Assembly: GCA_904419145.1 (NCBI GenBank)
Contig: CAJFQQ010000001.1
Coordinates: forward strand, 39,707 to 103,706
DNA from: an uncultured Oscillospiraceae bacterium
Lineage (GTDB): Bacteria > Bacillota > Clostridia > Oscillospirales > Oscillospiraceae
Length of the DNA stretch: 64,000 nt
Direction: 5' to 3'
Positions 16,463-24,658 of this stretch are shown here, one piece after another. Both the position numbers and the translations under genes were made by a program. Position 1 is the first letter of the stretch, and each line of letters starts with the position of its first letter. The notes beneath the pieces were generated by a model. The model made no database searches. It saw only the letters and a program-made list of their open reading frames with translations, and had not been told where the DNA came from.

Positions 16463-17365
16463 ATGGGTTTCTATGGATATTTGATCGGTGCGGCTGGGCT
16501 GATAGGTCTGGCTGTTGGACTTTGTCTGGCCCTTCGCAGCCGCCGCACCCTCCGCCGTCTGGACAGCATGCTCACCGCCGCCATCGACGGCGGCTTTTCC
16601 GAGGACACCTTTGACGAGAGCGCCCTCTCCGCGGTGGAGACCAAAATGAGCCGTTTCCTCAGCGGCTGCGCCGCCGCCAACCGGGACTTGTCCACGGAAA
16701 AGGAATCAATCAAATCTCTGATCGCCGACATCTCCCACCAGACCAAGACCCCCATTGCCAATATCCTGCTCTACGCCTCCCTGCTCTCCGAGGGGGACCT
16801 CTCCCCGGCCCAACAGGCACAGGTCCAGGCCCTCTCCGCCCAGGCGGAGAAGCTCTCTTTCCTGGTCCAGGCGCTGGTCAAGGCCTCCCGGCTGGAGACA
16901 GGGATCCTTACCATGACGCCGGCGCGTCATGGCGTCCAGCAGCTGCTGGACGCTGCGGCGGGCCAGGCCGCCGAAACCGCCCGCAGCAAGGGCGTGGCTC
17001 TCGCCGTGGAGGAGACAGGCTGCGCCGTGCTGTGCGACGGGAAGTGGACGGCGGAGGCCCTCTATAATGTGGTGGACAACGCGGTGAAGTACACCCCCTT
17101 CGGCGGCAGCGTCCGCCTGGCTGCCACAGCCCTGGGCCAGTTCTGCCGCATCGACGTCTCCGACACCGGCATCGGCATCCCCGAGGTGGAGCAGGCCAGC
17201 ATCTTCCAGCGGTTCTACCGGGGGCAGGCGGTCCGGGAGCAGGAGGGGCTGGGCATCGGGCTCTACCTCACCCGGGAGATCCTCAGCGGCCAGGGCGGTT
17301 TTGTCAAGGTCTCCTCCAAGGTCGGACAGGGGAGCACCTTCTCCCTCTACCTGCCCCGGGGCTGA
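16463..17365 (+). CDS. Sensor histidine kinase
   Basis: This 300-residue kinase has a single obvious N-terminal membrane helix (about residues 5-24) and no extracellular sensor domain. The HisKA region carries the phospho-acceptor His in DISHQTKTPIAN (about residue 94). The ATPase domain has the N box NVVDNAVKYT, G1 DTGIGIP and G2 GLGIGLYL. Lack of a sensor domain fits kinases that receive their signal from a partner ABC transporter. The ATG directly abuts the response-regulator stop, indicating coupling. Confidence 0.92.
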   Translation: MGFYGYLIGAAGLIGLAVGLCLALRSRRTLRRLDSMLTAAIDGGFSEDTFDESALSAVETKMSRFLSGCAAANRDLSTEKESIKSLIADISHQTKTPIANILLYASLLSEGDLSPAQQAQVQALSAQAEKLSFLVQALVKASRLETGILTMTPARHGVQQLLDAAAGQAAETARSKGVALAVEETGCAVLCDGKWTAEALYNVVDNAVKYTPFGGSVRLAATALGQFCRIDVSDTGIGIPEVEQASIFQRFYRGQAVREQEGLGIGLYLTREILSGQGGFVKVSSKVGQGSTFSLYLPRG

Positions 17366-17391
17366 GGCAGCAATATCGCGGCAAAAACAGG

Positions 17392-17418
17392 GGCCGGGCG
17401 CCGTCTTGGCGTCCGGCC
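17392..17418 (+). terminator. GC hairpin after kinase gene
   Basis: An imperfect 11-bp stem (GGCCGGGCGCC and GGCGTCCGGCC) has a GTCTT loop and no T-run. It may reduce read-through from the regulator genes into the transporter genes. Confidence 0.4.
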
Positions 17419-17443
17419 TCTGACCATGGAACAGTGAGATTCT

Positions 17444-17481
17444 TTCCAGCCCGGCTGGAATTCTTTCAAAACTGATAGAAT
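17444..17481 (+). promoter_or_regulatory. Candidate regulated promoter of ABC transporter genes with palindromic operator
   Basis: TTCCAGCC-C-GGCTGGAA (17444-17460) is a perfect 8-bp inverted repeat. It sits where the -35 of a TAGAAT (17476-17481) -10 would be, and no good -35 is present. This is the layout of an activator-dependent promoter, and the adjacent response regulator is the obvious candidate. Two GAATTC copies 20 bp apart (17458, 17478) flank the -10. Confidence 0.45.
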
Positions 17482-17564
17482 TCAGAAAGAGTGTGGAAAG
17501 ATTTGTCTGGTATCCTGTTTCCTGTGAGCCGGGCAGGGGCCCGGCAGAAAGGAGCATCCCAGTT

Positions 17565-18233
17565 ATGGCGATTTTGGAAACCAAGGATTTGAAGAAATAC
17601 TACGGCAGCGGCGATACGCTGGTGAAGGCCCTGGACGGGGTCAATTTGAGCGTGGAGAACGGGGAGTTTGTGGCCATTGTCGGCACCTCCGGCTCCGGCA
17701 AGTCCACCCTGCTCCACATGCTGGGCGGGCTGGACCGGCCCACCAGCGGCACCGTCACCGTGGGCGGGAAGGACATCTTCTCCCTGAAGGATGAGGAACT
17801 AACCATCTTCCGCCGCCGGAAGATCGGCTTCGTGTTCCAGGCCTACAACCTGGTGCCGGTGCTCAGCGTGTATGAGAACATCGTCCTCCCCATCCAGCTG
17901 GACGGCGGCAAGGTGGATGAGGCGTATGTCAACCAGGTCATCCACACCCTGGGGCTGGAGGCCAAGCTGCAAAACCTCCCCAATCAGCTCTCCGGCGGCC
18001 AGCAGCAGCGGGTAGCCATTGCCCGGGCTCTGGCCACCAAGCCCGCCATCATCCTGGCCGACGAGCCCACGGGCAACCTGGACTCCAAAACCAGCCAGGA
18101 CGTCCTCTCCCTGATGAAGGTCACCAGCCAGAAGTTTGCCCAGACCATGGTGATGATCACCCACAACGAGGAGATCGCCCAGCTCTCCGACCGGATCGTC
18201 CGCATCGAGGACGGCCGGATCGTCAGCCGCTGA
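17565..18233 (+). CDS. ABC transporter ATP-binding protein (MacB/LolD/BceA type)
   Basis: This 222-residue ATPase has Walker A GTSGSGKST (about residues 40-48), signature LSGGQQQRVAIARAL, and Walker B IILADEPTGNLDSKTSQDV, whose EPTGNLDSK is diagnostic of the MacB/LolD/BceA group. The start follows AAAGGAGCATC. The permease gene begins 15 bp downstream. It powers mechanotransmission or efflux by the FtsX-type partner. Confidence 0.93.
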   Translation: MAILETKDLKKYYGSGDTLVKALDGVNLSVENGEFVAIVGTSGSGKSTLLHMLGGLDRPTSGTVTVGGKDIFSLKDEELTIFRRRKIGFVFQAYNLVPVLSVYENIVLPIQLDGGKVDEAYVNQVIHTLGLEAKLQNLPNQLSGGQQQRVAIARALATKPAIILADEPTGNLDSKTSQDVLSLMKVTSQKFAQTMVMITHNEEIAQLSDRIVRIEDGRIVSR

Positions 18234-18248
18234 GGGAGGGGACGGACC

Positions 18249-20912
18249 ATGAAAGTCTCCAACCGCAAGTGCGTGCGCCATCTGAGTCTCCGGAGCCTCC
18301 GGGCCAACAAGTCCCGGAACATTGTGGCGGTGCTGGCCATCGCCCTGACTACGGTGCTGTTTACCTCTCTCTTTACCATTGCCATGTCCATCAACGACGG
18401 GTTCCAGCAGTCCAACTTTCGCCAGGTGGGCGGCTTCTCCCACGGTGGGTTCAAGTACCTGACCGAGGAGCAGTTTGAGGATCTGCGAGACGACCCCCTC
18501 ATCGACCAGTGGGGCGTCCGGCGCTTCCTGGGCATGCCCACGGATGTGCCCTTCAACAAGTCCCATGTGGAGGTGAGCTGGTGCGACGCCAATGACGCCC
18601 ACTGGATGTACTGCGACCCGGTGGAGGGCCGCCTGCCGGAGGAGGGAACCAATGAGGCCGCCACGGACACCCATGTGCTGGAGCTGCTGGGCATCCAGCC
18701 GGAGATCGGGGCGGAATTCACCATCACCTTCGATGTGGACGGCCATACCACCACCCAGACCTTCACCCTCTCCGGCTGGTGGGAGTACGACGAGGCCATT
18801 GTGGCTAACCACGTGCTGATCCCGGAGAGCCGGGTGGACGCCATCCTGGCCGAGGCGGGGGTGACCCCGCCCGGCAGCAACGGCATGATCGGCACCTGGA
18901 ACCTGGATGTGATGCTGAAAAGCGGTGCCCGCCACATTGAGCAGGACCTGGATCAGATCCTGGAAAACCACGGCTACCAGAGTGAGACCGCCGGGGACAA
19001 CTACATCGACACCGGCGTCAACTGGGGCTACACCGGCGCTCAGCTTAGCGACAATATTGACCCCACAGTGGTGATCGCCATTGCCGCCATGCTGCTGCTC
19101 ATCATCTTCACCGGCTACCTCATTATCTATAATGTGTTCCAGATCTCCGTAGCTGGGGATATCCGGTTCTACGGCCTGCTGAAAACCATCGGCACCACCC
19201 CCCGGCAGCTGCGGCGGATCATCCGTCTCCAGGCTCTGCTGCTCAGTGCGGTGGGCATCCCCCTGGGACTCATCGTCGGGTGGTTTATCGGCGGATGGCT
19301 GACACCGGTGATCGTCTCCCGCCTGGACGGGATCACCAGCGTGGTGTCCCTGAGCCCTATCATCTTCCTGGGTGCGGCGGCGTTCTCCCTGGCGACGGTG
19401 CTGCTCTCCTGCCGCAAGCCTGGGCGGATGGCGGCGAAGGTCTCCCCCATCGAGGCGGTGCGCTACACCGAGGGCGGCGGCCGGAAACAGGGCAGTAAGA
19501 CCCGCCGGACGAAGCGGGGGGCCTCTCTCTTCGCCATGGCCTGGGCCAACCTGGGCCGCAGCCGGAGCAAGACCGTGGTGACGGTGCTGTCGCTGTCCCT
19601 GGCGGTGGTGCTGCTGACGGTGACAGTGAATCTCACGGGCGGCTTTGACATGGACAAATACGTCTCCAACTTCACCGCCAGCGACTTCATCGTGGCGAAC
19701 GCTGGGAAGTTCCAGAACAGCGTTCTGGATTTCACCACGGACATGGCCGTGCCCCAGTCCGCCATCGACGCTATTGCGGCCCAGGGCGGCATCACTGACA
19801 GCGGTGTTGTCTACGGCCAGACGTTCGGGGCGCTGGAATATGTCACCGAGGACTGGTTCCGGCAGAACAAACAGCGCTTCTACACCCCGGAGCAGATGGA
19901 TAACCTGGTCCGGCTGACCGAGCGGAATGAAGAAGGACTGCTGGCTGACCGGATCCAGCTCTCCGGCATGAGCGACTTCGCCCTGGACCATTTGACCGTG
20001 CTGGAGGGGGATCTCTCCAAACTCCGGGAGGACGGTGGGCGGTATGTAGCCGCCGTGTATGCCGCCGACGAAACCGGCAACGCAGACATGGACTCCCACT
20101 GGGCCCGTCTGGGGGACACCGTCACCGTCCGGTACGTGGAGGAGACGGAATATGTGGACCCGGACACCGGCATCGCCTATCCCAGCGTGGAGGACGTGCC
20201 CGCCTGGGCCAACTATGTGGCGCGGCCGGTGAAGTACCGGGATGTGGACTATGAGGTGGCCGCCCTGGTAACGGTGCCCTCCGCCCTCTCCTACCGCTAC
20301 TACGGCGCGGACGAGTTCATCCTCAACGACCAGACTTTTATCCAGGACAGCGGCACGTCGGACGTGATGTACTACGCCTTCGACACCACCGAGGAGGCCA
20401 ACGCCTCCATGGAATCCTTCCTCCAGGACTACACGGAGAACGGTAACCCGGAACTGGACTATGAGAGCAAGGCCATCTACGCCGCGGAGTTTGAGAGCAT
20501 GCGCTCCATGTTCCTGATCCTGGGGGCGGCGCTGAGCTTCATCGTGGGTCTGGTGGGCATCCTGAACTTCTTCAACGCCATCTTCACCGGCATCATCACC
20601 CGCCGGAGGGAGTTCGCCGTCCTTCAATCCATCGGCATGACGGGGCGGCAGCTCAAGCGGATGCTGATGCTGGAGGGCCTGCTGTACACCCTGGGGGCGG
20701 TGGCTGCCTCCCTGGTGCTGGCGGTGGTGCTGGGCCCCCTGGCCTTTACCGCCATCGAGAGCCTGTTCTGGTTCTTCACCTACCGCTTTACCCTGGCCCC
20801 CTTCCTCATTATCACCCCCATTTTTATCCTGCTGGGGCTTGAGATCCCGCTGTTCACCTACCGCTCCGCCGCCAAGCACACTATTGTGGAGCGGCTGCGG
20901 GAGAGTGAGTAA
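18249..20912 (+). CDS. FtsX-like ABC permease
   Basis: This 887-residue protein has about eight membrane helices: one near residues 25-47, three at about 270-395, one at about 440-460 and three at the C-terminus. There are two FtsX domains and two large extracellular regions (about 50-270 and 460-755). The arrangement matches MacB/BceB-like permeases for antimicrobial peptides, lipids or envelope signals, and it is longer than BceB. It follows the ATPase by 15 bp with a GGGAGG site. Together with the upstream two-component system it likely forms a self-regulated envelope-stress module. Confidence 0.9.
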   Translation: MKVSNRKCVRHLSLRSLRANKSRNIVAVLAIALTTVLFTSLFTIAMSINDGFQQSNFRQVGGFSHGGFKYLTEEQFEDLRDDPLIDQWGVRRFLGMPTDVPFNKSHVEVSWCDANDAHWMYCDPVEGRLPEEGTNEAATDTHVLELLGIQPEIGAEFTITFDVDGHTTTQTFTLSGWWEYDEAIVANHVLIPESRVDAILAEAGVTPPGSNGMIGTWNLDVMLKSGARHIEQDLDQILENHGYQSETAGDNYIDTGVNWGYTGAQLSDNIDPTVVIAIAAMLLLIIFTGYLIIYNVFQISVAGDIRFYGLLKTIGTTPRQLRRIIRLQALLLSAVGIPLGLIVGWFIGGWLTPVIVSRLDGITSVVSLSPIIFLGAAAFSLATVLLSCRKPGRMAAKVSPIEAVRYTEGGGRKQGSKTRRTKRGASLFAMAWANLGRSRSKTVVTVLSLSLAVVLLTVTVNLTGGFDMDKYVSNFTASDFIVANAGKFQNSVLDFTTDMAVPQSAIDAIAAQGGITDSGVVYGQTFGALEYVTEDWFRQNKQRFYTPEQMDNLVRLTERNEEGLLADRIQLSGMSDFALDHLTVLEGDLSKLREDGGRYVAAVYAADETGNADMDSHWARLGDTVTVRYVEETEYVDPDTGIAYPSVEDVPAWANYVARPVKYRDVDYEVAALVTVPSALSYRYYGADEFILNDQTFIQDSGTSDVMYYAFDTTEEANASMESFLQDYTENGNPELDYESKAIYAAEFESMRSMFLILGAALSFIVGLVGILNFFNAIFTGIITRRREFAVLQSIGMTGRQLKRMLMLEGLLYTLGAVAASLVLAVVLGPLAFTAIESLFWFFTYRFTLAPFLIITPIFILLGLEIPLFTYRSAAKHTIVERLRESE

Positions 20913-20930
20913 CCCTCTACCAAATTTTAT

Positions 20931-20960
20931 GAGAGGCGACGCGGTATCGCGTCGTCTCTC
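20931..20960 (+). terminator. Hairpin after FtsX permease gene
   Basis: GAGAGGCGACGCG pairs imperfectly with CGCGTCGTCTCTC around a short loop. No T-run follows, so termination strength is uncertain. The gene-free stretch 20913-21279 also holds the WalR-like boxes and promoter listed next. Confidence 0.5.
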
Positions 20961-21027
20961 AGTATGTTCCGAGGTCTCCTTTTCCCTCCCTTTCCCGGTC
21001 CAAAGCGGTGACAAAACGGGGTTAGTA

Positions 21028-21044
21028 GTTACAAATCGGTAACA
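21028..21044 (-). promoter_or_regulatory. Candidate WalR (YycF) box, distal
   Basis: The plus strand reads GTTACA-N5-GTAACA, so the minus strand gives TGTTAC-N5-TGTAAC. This fits the WalR consensus TGTWAH-N5-TGTWAH at every defined position. It lies about 105 bp upstream of the -35 of the G5-3D gene. Confidence 0.45.
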
Positions 21045-21147
21045 AGATTTGTTTCCAGTTTCCCTGTTTTTTTCGTAAAACTGTACCGTCGAAACAGAGA
21101 ACTTTCTCCAAAAAGTTTGGACAATCCCACTAATTTTGGGCAAAAAC

Positions 21148-21176
21148 TTGACAAACCTCCCATTCTGCGTTATACT
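21148..21176 (+). promoter_or_regulatory. Near-consensus promoter of G5-3D gene
   Basis: Perfect TTGACA (21148-21153) and TATACT (21171-21176) are spaced 17 bp. The leader to the start codon is about 97 nt. Confidence 0.8.
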
Positions 21177-21195
21177 ACACGAAGTTTTTCAAATG

Positions 21196-21221
21196 GTAAC
21201 AAAAGAGTAACAATCGTAACA
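21196..21221 (-). promoter_or_regulatory. Candidate WalR box, proximal, with third half-site
   Basis: GTAACA occurs at 21196, 21207 and 21216. The first two are separated by exactly 5 bp, as in a WalR box read on the minus strand; the third is 3 bp further on. They lie just downstream of the predicted transcription start, a position more suited to repression. Confidence 0.45.
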
Positions 21222-21279
21222 AGAATGTCTTGTGCCATACGGCACCGGCTGTTGCCAAATGAAACTAGGAGGTTTTATC

Positions 21280-22302
21280 ATGCATACCCAAGGCAAACAT
21301 CTGCTCTGGAAGAGCAAGCGCCTGTGGGCCCTCTCCGCTTTATCCATCTGTTTGTTCGTGTTGACCCTGATGCGCTCCGCGTCCACCGACGCGGCAGCCG
21401 TGGAGGTGGAGGCCAAGGACGCCCCCATCCCCATCACCAGCGTTGACGACAACGTCCTCATCGCCACCGCGGTCAGCATGTCCAATGGCGACGACAGCGC
21501 CCTTCAACTGGAGGAGGGGGTTCCTGTTGTCATCCACTATCTGGATGCAGATATCACTGCTACAGCTGAAGATGAGACTGTTTCCAAGCTGCTTGACCGT
21601 TTGAAGATCGAGCCCAGTCCTCTGGACATGGTTGCAGTGGACTCCTCCGCTGAGCCGGTGGAAATCACTATCGGCACCCAGTTTGTCTATTATGACACCG
21701 TGGAAGAGATCACCGAGAGTCCCGTCCGCTATGTGGACAACAGCATCCTCCCCACCTGGAGCGAGCAGGTCATCACCCAGGGGCAGAACGGCGTCCACCG
21801 CAAGGTCTATGAAGTCGTCTATGAAAACGGCCAGGAGATCTCCCGTCACTTGGTGGAATCTGTGGATACTGAACCAACAGAGACGGTCATTGAGCGGGGC
21901 ACACTGGAAAACTTCGCTCCCAATGACGCGGAGGTGGTGGACATCATCACCAATGCCGATGGCTCCGGCAAGCTGGTGCTGGCAAACGGCCAGGAGGTCA
22001 CCTTCTCCAAGACCATGACCATGAGGGCCACCGCCTACACCACCGGCGATCCCGGCGTGGGCACGGTTACTGCCTCCGGCTCCACCGTCCATCTGGGTAC
22101 GGTGGGAGTGGACCGCAGCCAGCTCCCCTTCGGGACGAAAATGTATATCGTCTCCAACGACGGCGCCTATACCTACGGTTTTTCCATTGCGGAGGACACC
22201 GGCGGCGCCATCCGGAAAAACCGGATTGACCTGTACTACTACACCTACGAGGAGTGCATTCAGTTTGGCGTGCGTGACTGCACAGTATACATTCTGGACT
22301 AA
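21280..22302 (+). CDS. YabE-like secreted cell-wall protein with G5 and 3D domains
   Basis: This 340-residue protein has an N-terminal membrane/signal segment (about residues 15-32) and a DUF348-like repeat region (about 50-130). A G5 domain follows (about 130-215: SEQVITQGQNGVHRKVYEVVYENG). The C-terminal 3D domain (about 240-340) has its three Asp in GVDRSQLPFG, EDTGGAIRKNRIDLYY and nearby. 3D domains are lytic-transglycosylase-like and occur in YabE, YocH and Rpf-like enzymes that remodel peptidoglycan. The start follows ACTAGGAGG; 16 upstream codons have no site. It is monocistronic with a strong terminator. Confidence 0.9.
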   Translation: MHTQGKHLLWKSKRLWALSALSICLFVLTLMRSASTDAAAVEVEAKDAPIPITSVDDNVLIATAVSMSNGDDSALQLEEGVPVVIHYLDADITATAEDETVSKLLDRLKIEPSPLDMVAVDSSAEPVEITIGTQFVYYDTVEEITESPVRYVDNSILPTWSEQVITQGQNGVHRKVYEVVYENGQEISRHLVESVDTEPTETVIERGTLENFAPNDAEVVDIITNADGSGKLVLANGQEVTFSKTMTMRATAYTTGDPGVGTVTASGSTVHLGTVGVDRSQLPFGTKMYIVSNDGAYTYGFSIAEDTGGAIRKNRIDLYYYTYEECIQFGVRDCTVYILD

Positions 22303-22338
22303 ACTTCGGATTGGATGATAAAGCGGATTGACCTACAG

Positions 22339-22378
22339 AAGGACGGACTGCCGCAGCAGCGGCGGTCCGTCCTTTTTT
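22339..22378 (+). terminator. Strong terminator after G5-3D gene
   Basis: AAGGACGGAC and an inner GC stem pair with GTCCGTCCTT, followed by TTTTTT. Confidence 0.9.
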
Positions 22379-22418
22379 GAAACAGCCTGTCCTTTCCAAA
22401 AACTTAACAGTCTTTTGC

Positions 22419-22447
22419 TTTACAATTCCGCCGGTTCCGATTATAAT
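22419..22447 (+). promoter_or_regulatory. Promoter of pyruvate kinase gene
   Basis: TTTACA (22419-22424) and perfect TATAAT (22442-22447) are spaced 17 bp. Confidence 0.75.
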
Positions 22448-22494
22448 AAATTTTGAATATGCAATTTTGAGATTTTGGAAAAGGAGAATGTACC

Positions 22495-23910
22495 ATGAGA
22501 AAAACCAAGATCATCTGTACTATCGGGCCAGCCTCTGATAATGAAGAAACTTTGACTGCCATGTGCCGGGCCGGCATGAATGTTGCCCGGATCAATTTTT
22601 CCCATGGCACCCACGCAGAGCACCAAGCCAAAATGGATCTCATTAAAAAGATCCGCAAAAAGTTAAATCTGCCCATTGCTATTATGCTGGACACCAAGGG
22701 CCCTGAGTATCGTATCCGTACGTTCGCCCAGGGGAAAGTCGTCCTGAAAGAGGGCGATCAGTTTACTTTTACGACAGAGCAAATTGTTGGCGATGAGCAC
22801 CGCGTTTCTGTGAGCTACGCCGGACTGATCCACGACTTGTCCGTCGGGGATAAAATACTTTTGAATAACGGCCTGCTGGCCTTCCAGGTGGAGAAGCTGA
22901 CGGATACCGATGCCATCTGCCGGGTTCTGGTGGGGGGCGAGACCTCCAACAACAAGAGCATGAGCTTCCCCAACAAGATCCTCAATCAGGTCTATCTCAG
23001 CGAGCAGGACAAGAAGGATATCCTCTTCGGCGTCCAGAACGACGTGGATTATATTGCCTGCTCCTTCGTCTCCCGCCGGCAGGATCTGGATGATATTCAC
23101 GCCTTCCTCAAGGAGCAGGGGCGGGACGACATCGGCCTTATCGCCAAGATCGAAAACCAGCCGGGCATCGACAATATTGAGGAAATCTGCCAGGCCTGTG
23201 AAGGCATCATGATCGGCCGGGGCGATCTGGGCGTGGAGGTCCCCTTTGAGCAGCTGCCCGCCATCCAGAAGCAGCTTATCACCAAGTGCCGTCTGCTGGG
23301 CAAGCGGGTCATCACCGCCACGGAGATGCTGGAGAGCATGATCCACAATGCACGGCCCACCCGTGCAGAAATTTCCGACGTGGCAAACGCCGTGTACGAT
23401 GGCTCCAGCGCCATTATGCTCTCCGGTGAAACCGCCGCGGGCAAGTACCCGGTGGAGACGGTTGCCACCATGTCCCGCATCGCGGAGGAGACGGAAAAGA
23501 GCATCCACTATGCAGGCCGCTTCCACAGCACCACCGATTTCCAGATCAAGGACACTGTGGACGCCATCTCCCACGCCACCTGCGGCGTGGCTATCGACAT
23601 CGGCGCCAACGCCATCGTGGCCTGTTCCCTGTCCGGCATGACCGTCCGTATGGTATCCCGGTTCCGCCCTCCCATGGACATCCTGGGCCTCACCACAAAC
23701 GAGCGGACCTGGCGCCGTCTGGCGCTCAGCTGGGGCGTGACTCCCGCCCTGTGCGACGAGTTTACCTCCACCGACGTGCTGTTCTACAACGCTCAGCAGG
23801 TGGCAAAAAGGACCTTCAACCTCAAGAAGGGGGATAAGATCGTCATTACCGGCGGCGTTACCAACGGAAAGTCCGGCAACACCAACCTCATCAAGGTGGA
23901 GAACATCTGA
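22495..23910 (+). CDS. pyk: Pyruvate kinase
   Basis: This 471-residue pyruvate kinase begins KTKIICTIGPAS. It has the nucleotide/phosphate residues of the barrel (MNVARINFSHG, MLDTKGPEYR) and the metal-binding active-site motif GIMIGRGDLGVEVP. The signature ITATEMLESM differs at one position from the common ITATQMLDSM. The B domain inserts at about residues 70-170. There is no extra C-terminal PEP-utiliser domain, unlike the roughly 580-residue Bacillus enzymes. It converts PEP and ADP to pyruvate and ATP. It is monocistronic with AAAAGGAGA upstream and a strong terminator. Confidence 0.96.
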   Translation: MRKTKIICTIGPASDNEETLTAMCRAGMNVARINFSHGTHAEHQAKMDLIKKIRKKLNLPIAIMLDTKGPEYRIRTFAQGKVVLKEGDQFTFTTEQIVGDEHRVSVSYAGLIHDLSVGDKILLNNGLLAFQVEKLTDTDAICRVLVGGETSNNKSMSFPNKILNQVYLSEQDKKDILFGVQNDVDYIACSFVSRRQDLDDIHAFLKEQGRDDIGLIAKIENQPGIDNIEEICQACEGIMIGRGDLGVEVPFEQLPAIQKQLITKCRLLGKRVITATEMLESMIHNARPTRAEISDVANAVYDGSSAIMLSGETAAGKYPVETVATMSRIAEETEKSIHYAGRFHSTTDFQIKDTVDAISHATCGVAIDIGANAIVACSLSGMTVRMVSRFRPPMDILGLTTNERTWRRLALSWGVTPALCDEFTSTDVLFYNAQQVAKRTFNLKKGDKIVITGGVTNGKSGNTNLIKVENI

Positions 23911-23942
23911 TCGCCTCCTCCCTGTCCTTCAAAATCCATTGT

Positions 23943-23976
23943 GCCGGGCCGCAAAATGCGGCCCGGCGTCCTTTTT
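23943..23976 (+). terminator. Terminator after pyk
   Basis: A perfect 10-bp stem GCCGGGCCGC / GCGGCCCGGC with an AAAAT loop is followed by CTTTTT. Confidence 0.88.
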
Positions 23977-24094
23977 CTCTGCAGGTGCCTGCCTATGTTA
24001 AAAAAGCGTGCGGAATTGGATGCTTTTCCAGATAGACTTTTCGCCCCTGCCCAGGTATCATAGACGGGAAGAAACGAAAGAAGGGAGCCTATCT

Positions 24095-24544
24095 ATGCAG
24101 TTAGGAAACAGCCTTGCCTCGGCCCGGAAAAAAAACGGATTTTCTCAGGAGGAGGTTGCGGAACGATTGGGTGTCAGCCGGCAGACGATCTCAAAATGGG
24201 AGTCCAGCGAGACGCTGCCGGATATCCGACAATCCAAGCAGCTGGCGGTACTGTATCATCTCACGCTGGATGCGCTGATCGACTTCGACCTGGACCAGCA
24301 GGAGATCGAGGAGGCGATCGACCGCATCAGCGAGGAGAAGCAGCAGCGCATCAACTGGACCAGCGTCTGGGGAAAACGATATCCGGTCTTGACCACCTAT
24401 ACCGAAACCGTGGCGGTGGACAGCTATGCCGCGAAGCTGCGGGCACTGCTGGATGATTTGAAACGGTGCTATGGCTACAGTGATCTGGACGCCATGCTGG
24501 TGCTGAAGGATATCCTGTCCCATGTGTGGAACAAGAAAGGATAG
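24095..24544 (+). CDS. XRE-family regulator with C-terminal extension
   Basis: This 149-residue protein has an N-terminal helix-turn-helix (about residues 5-60; FSQEEVAERLGVSRQTISKWE is the recognition core) and a C-terminal region of about 85 residues without a family I recognise. ATG 24095 follows AAGGGAG; 29 earlier codons lack a site. It lies alone between pyk and the convergent pckG. It could regulate itself or a neighbouring locus; no ligand-binding features are visible. Confidence 0.82.
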   Translation: MQLGNSLASARKKNGFSQEEVAERLGVSRQTISKWESSETLPDIRQSKQLAVLYHLTLDALIDFDLDQQEIEEAIDRISEEKQQRINWTSVWGKRYPVLTTYTETVAVDSYAAKLRALLDDLKRCYGYSDLDAMLVLKDILSHVWNKKG

Positions 24545-24584
24545 TTTCTTCCAGCGCAGCCGCCGCATTTCCACCGGAGCACAC

Positions 24585-24621
24585 ACAAAAAAGCGGGAGG
24601 ACTGGTTTCAGTCCTCCCGCT
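24585..24621 (-). terminator. Terminator after pckG
   Basis: AGCGGGAGGAC pairs with GTCCTCCCGCT. On the minus strand it is followed by TTTTTTTG. It probably also stops the convergent XRE transcript. Confidence 0.88.
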
Positions 24622-24658
24622 CTATCATGGAAATCTATTGGTTGGAACAGCCTCTGAA

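Noticed and set aside
17799..21143. A 1114-codon open frame on the minus strand
   Set aside because: It is the complement of the ABC ATPase and FtsX permease genes. Its translation is His/Gly/Gln/Val-rich low-sense sequence typical of shadows of GC-rich genes.
20961..21279. c-di-AMP (ydaO-type) riboswitch before the 3D-domain gene
   Set aside because: Gene context would suit one, but the leader from the promoter is only about 97 nt, and I could not find the conserved stems. Repeated GTAACA is better explained as protein-binding sites.
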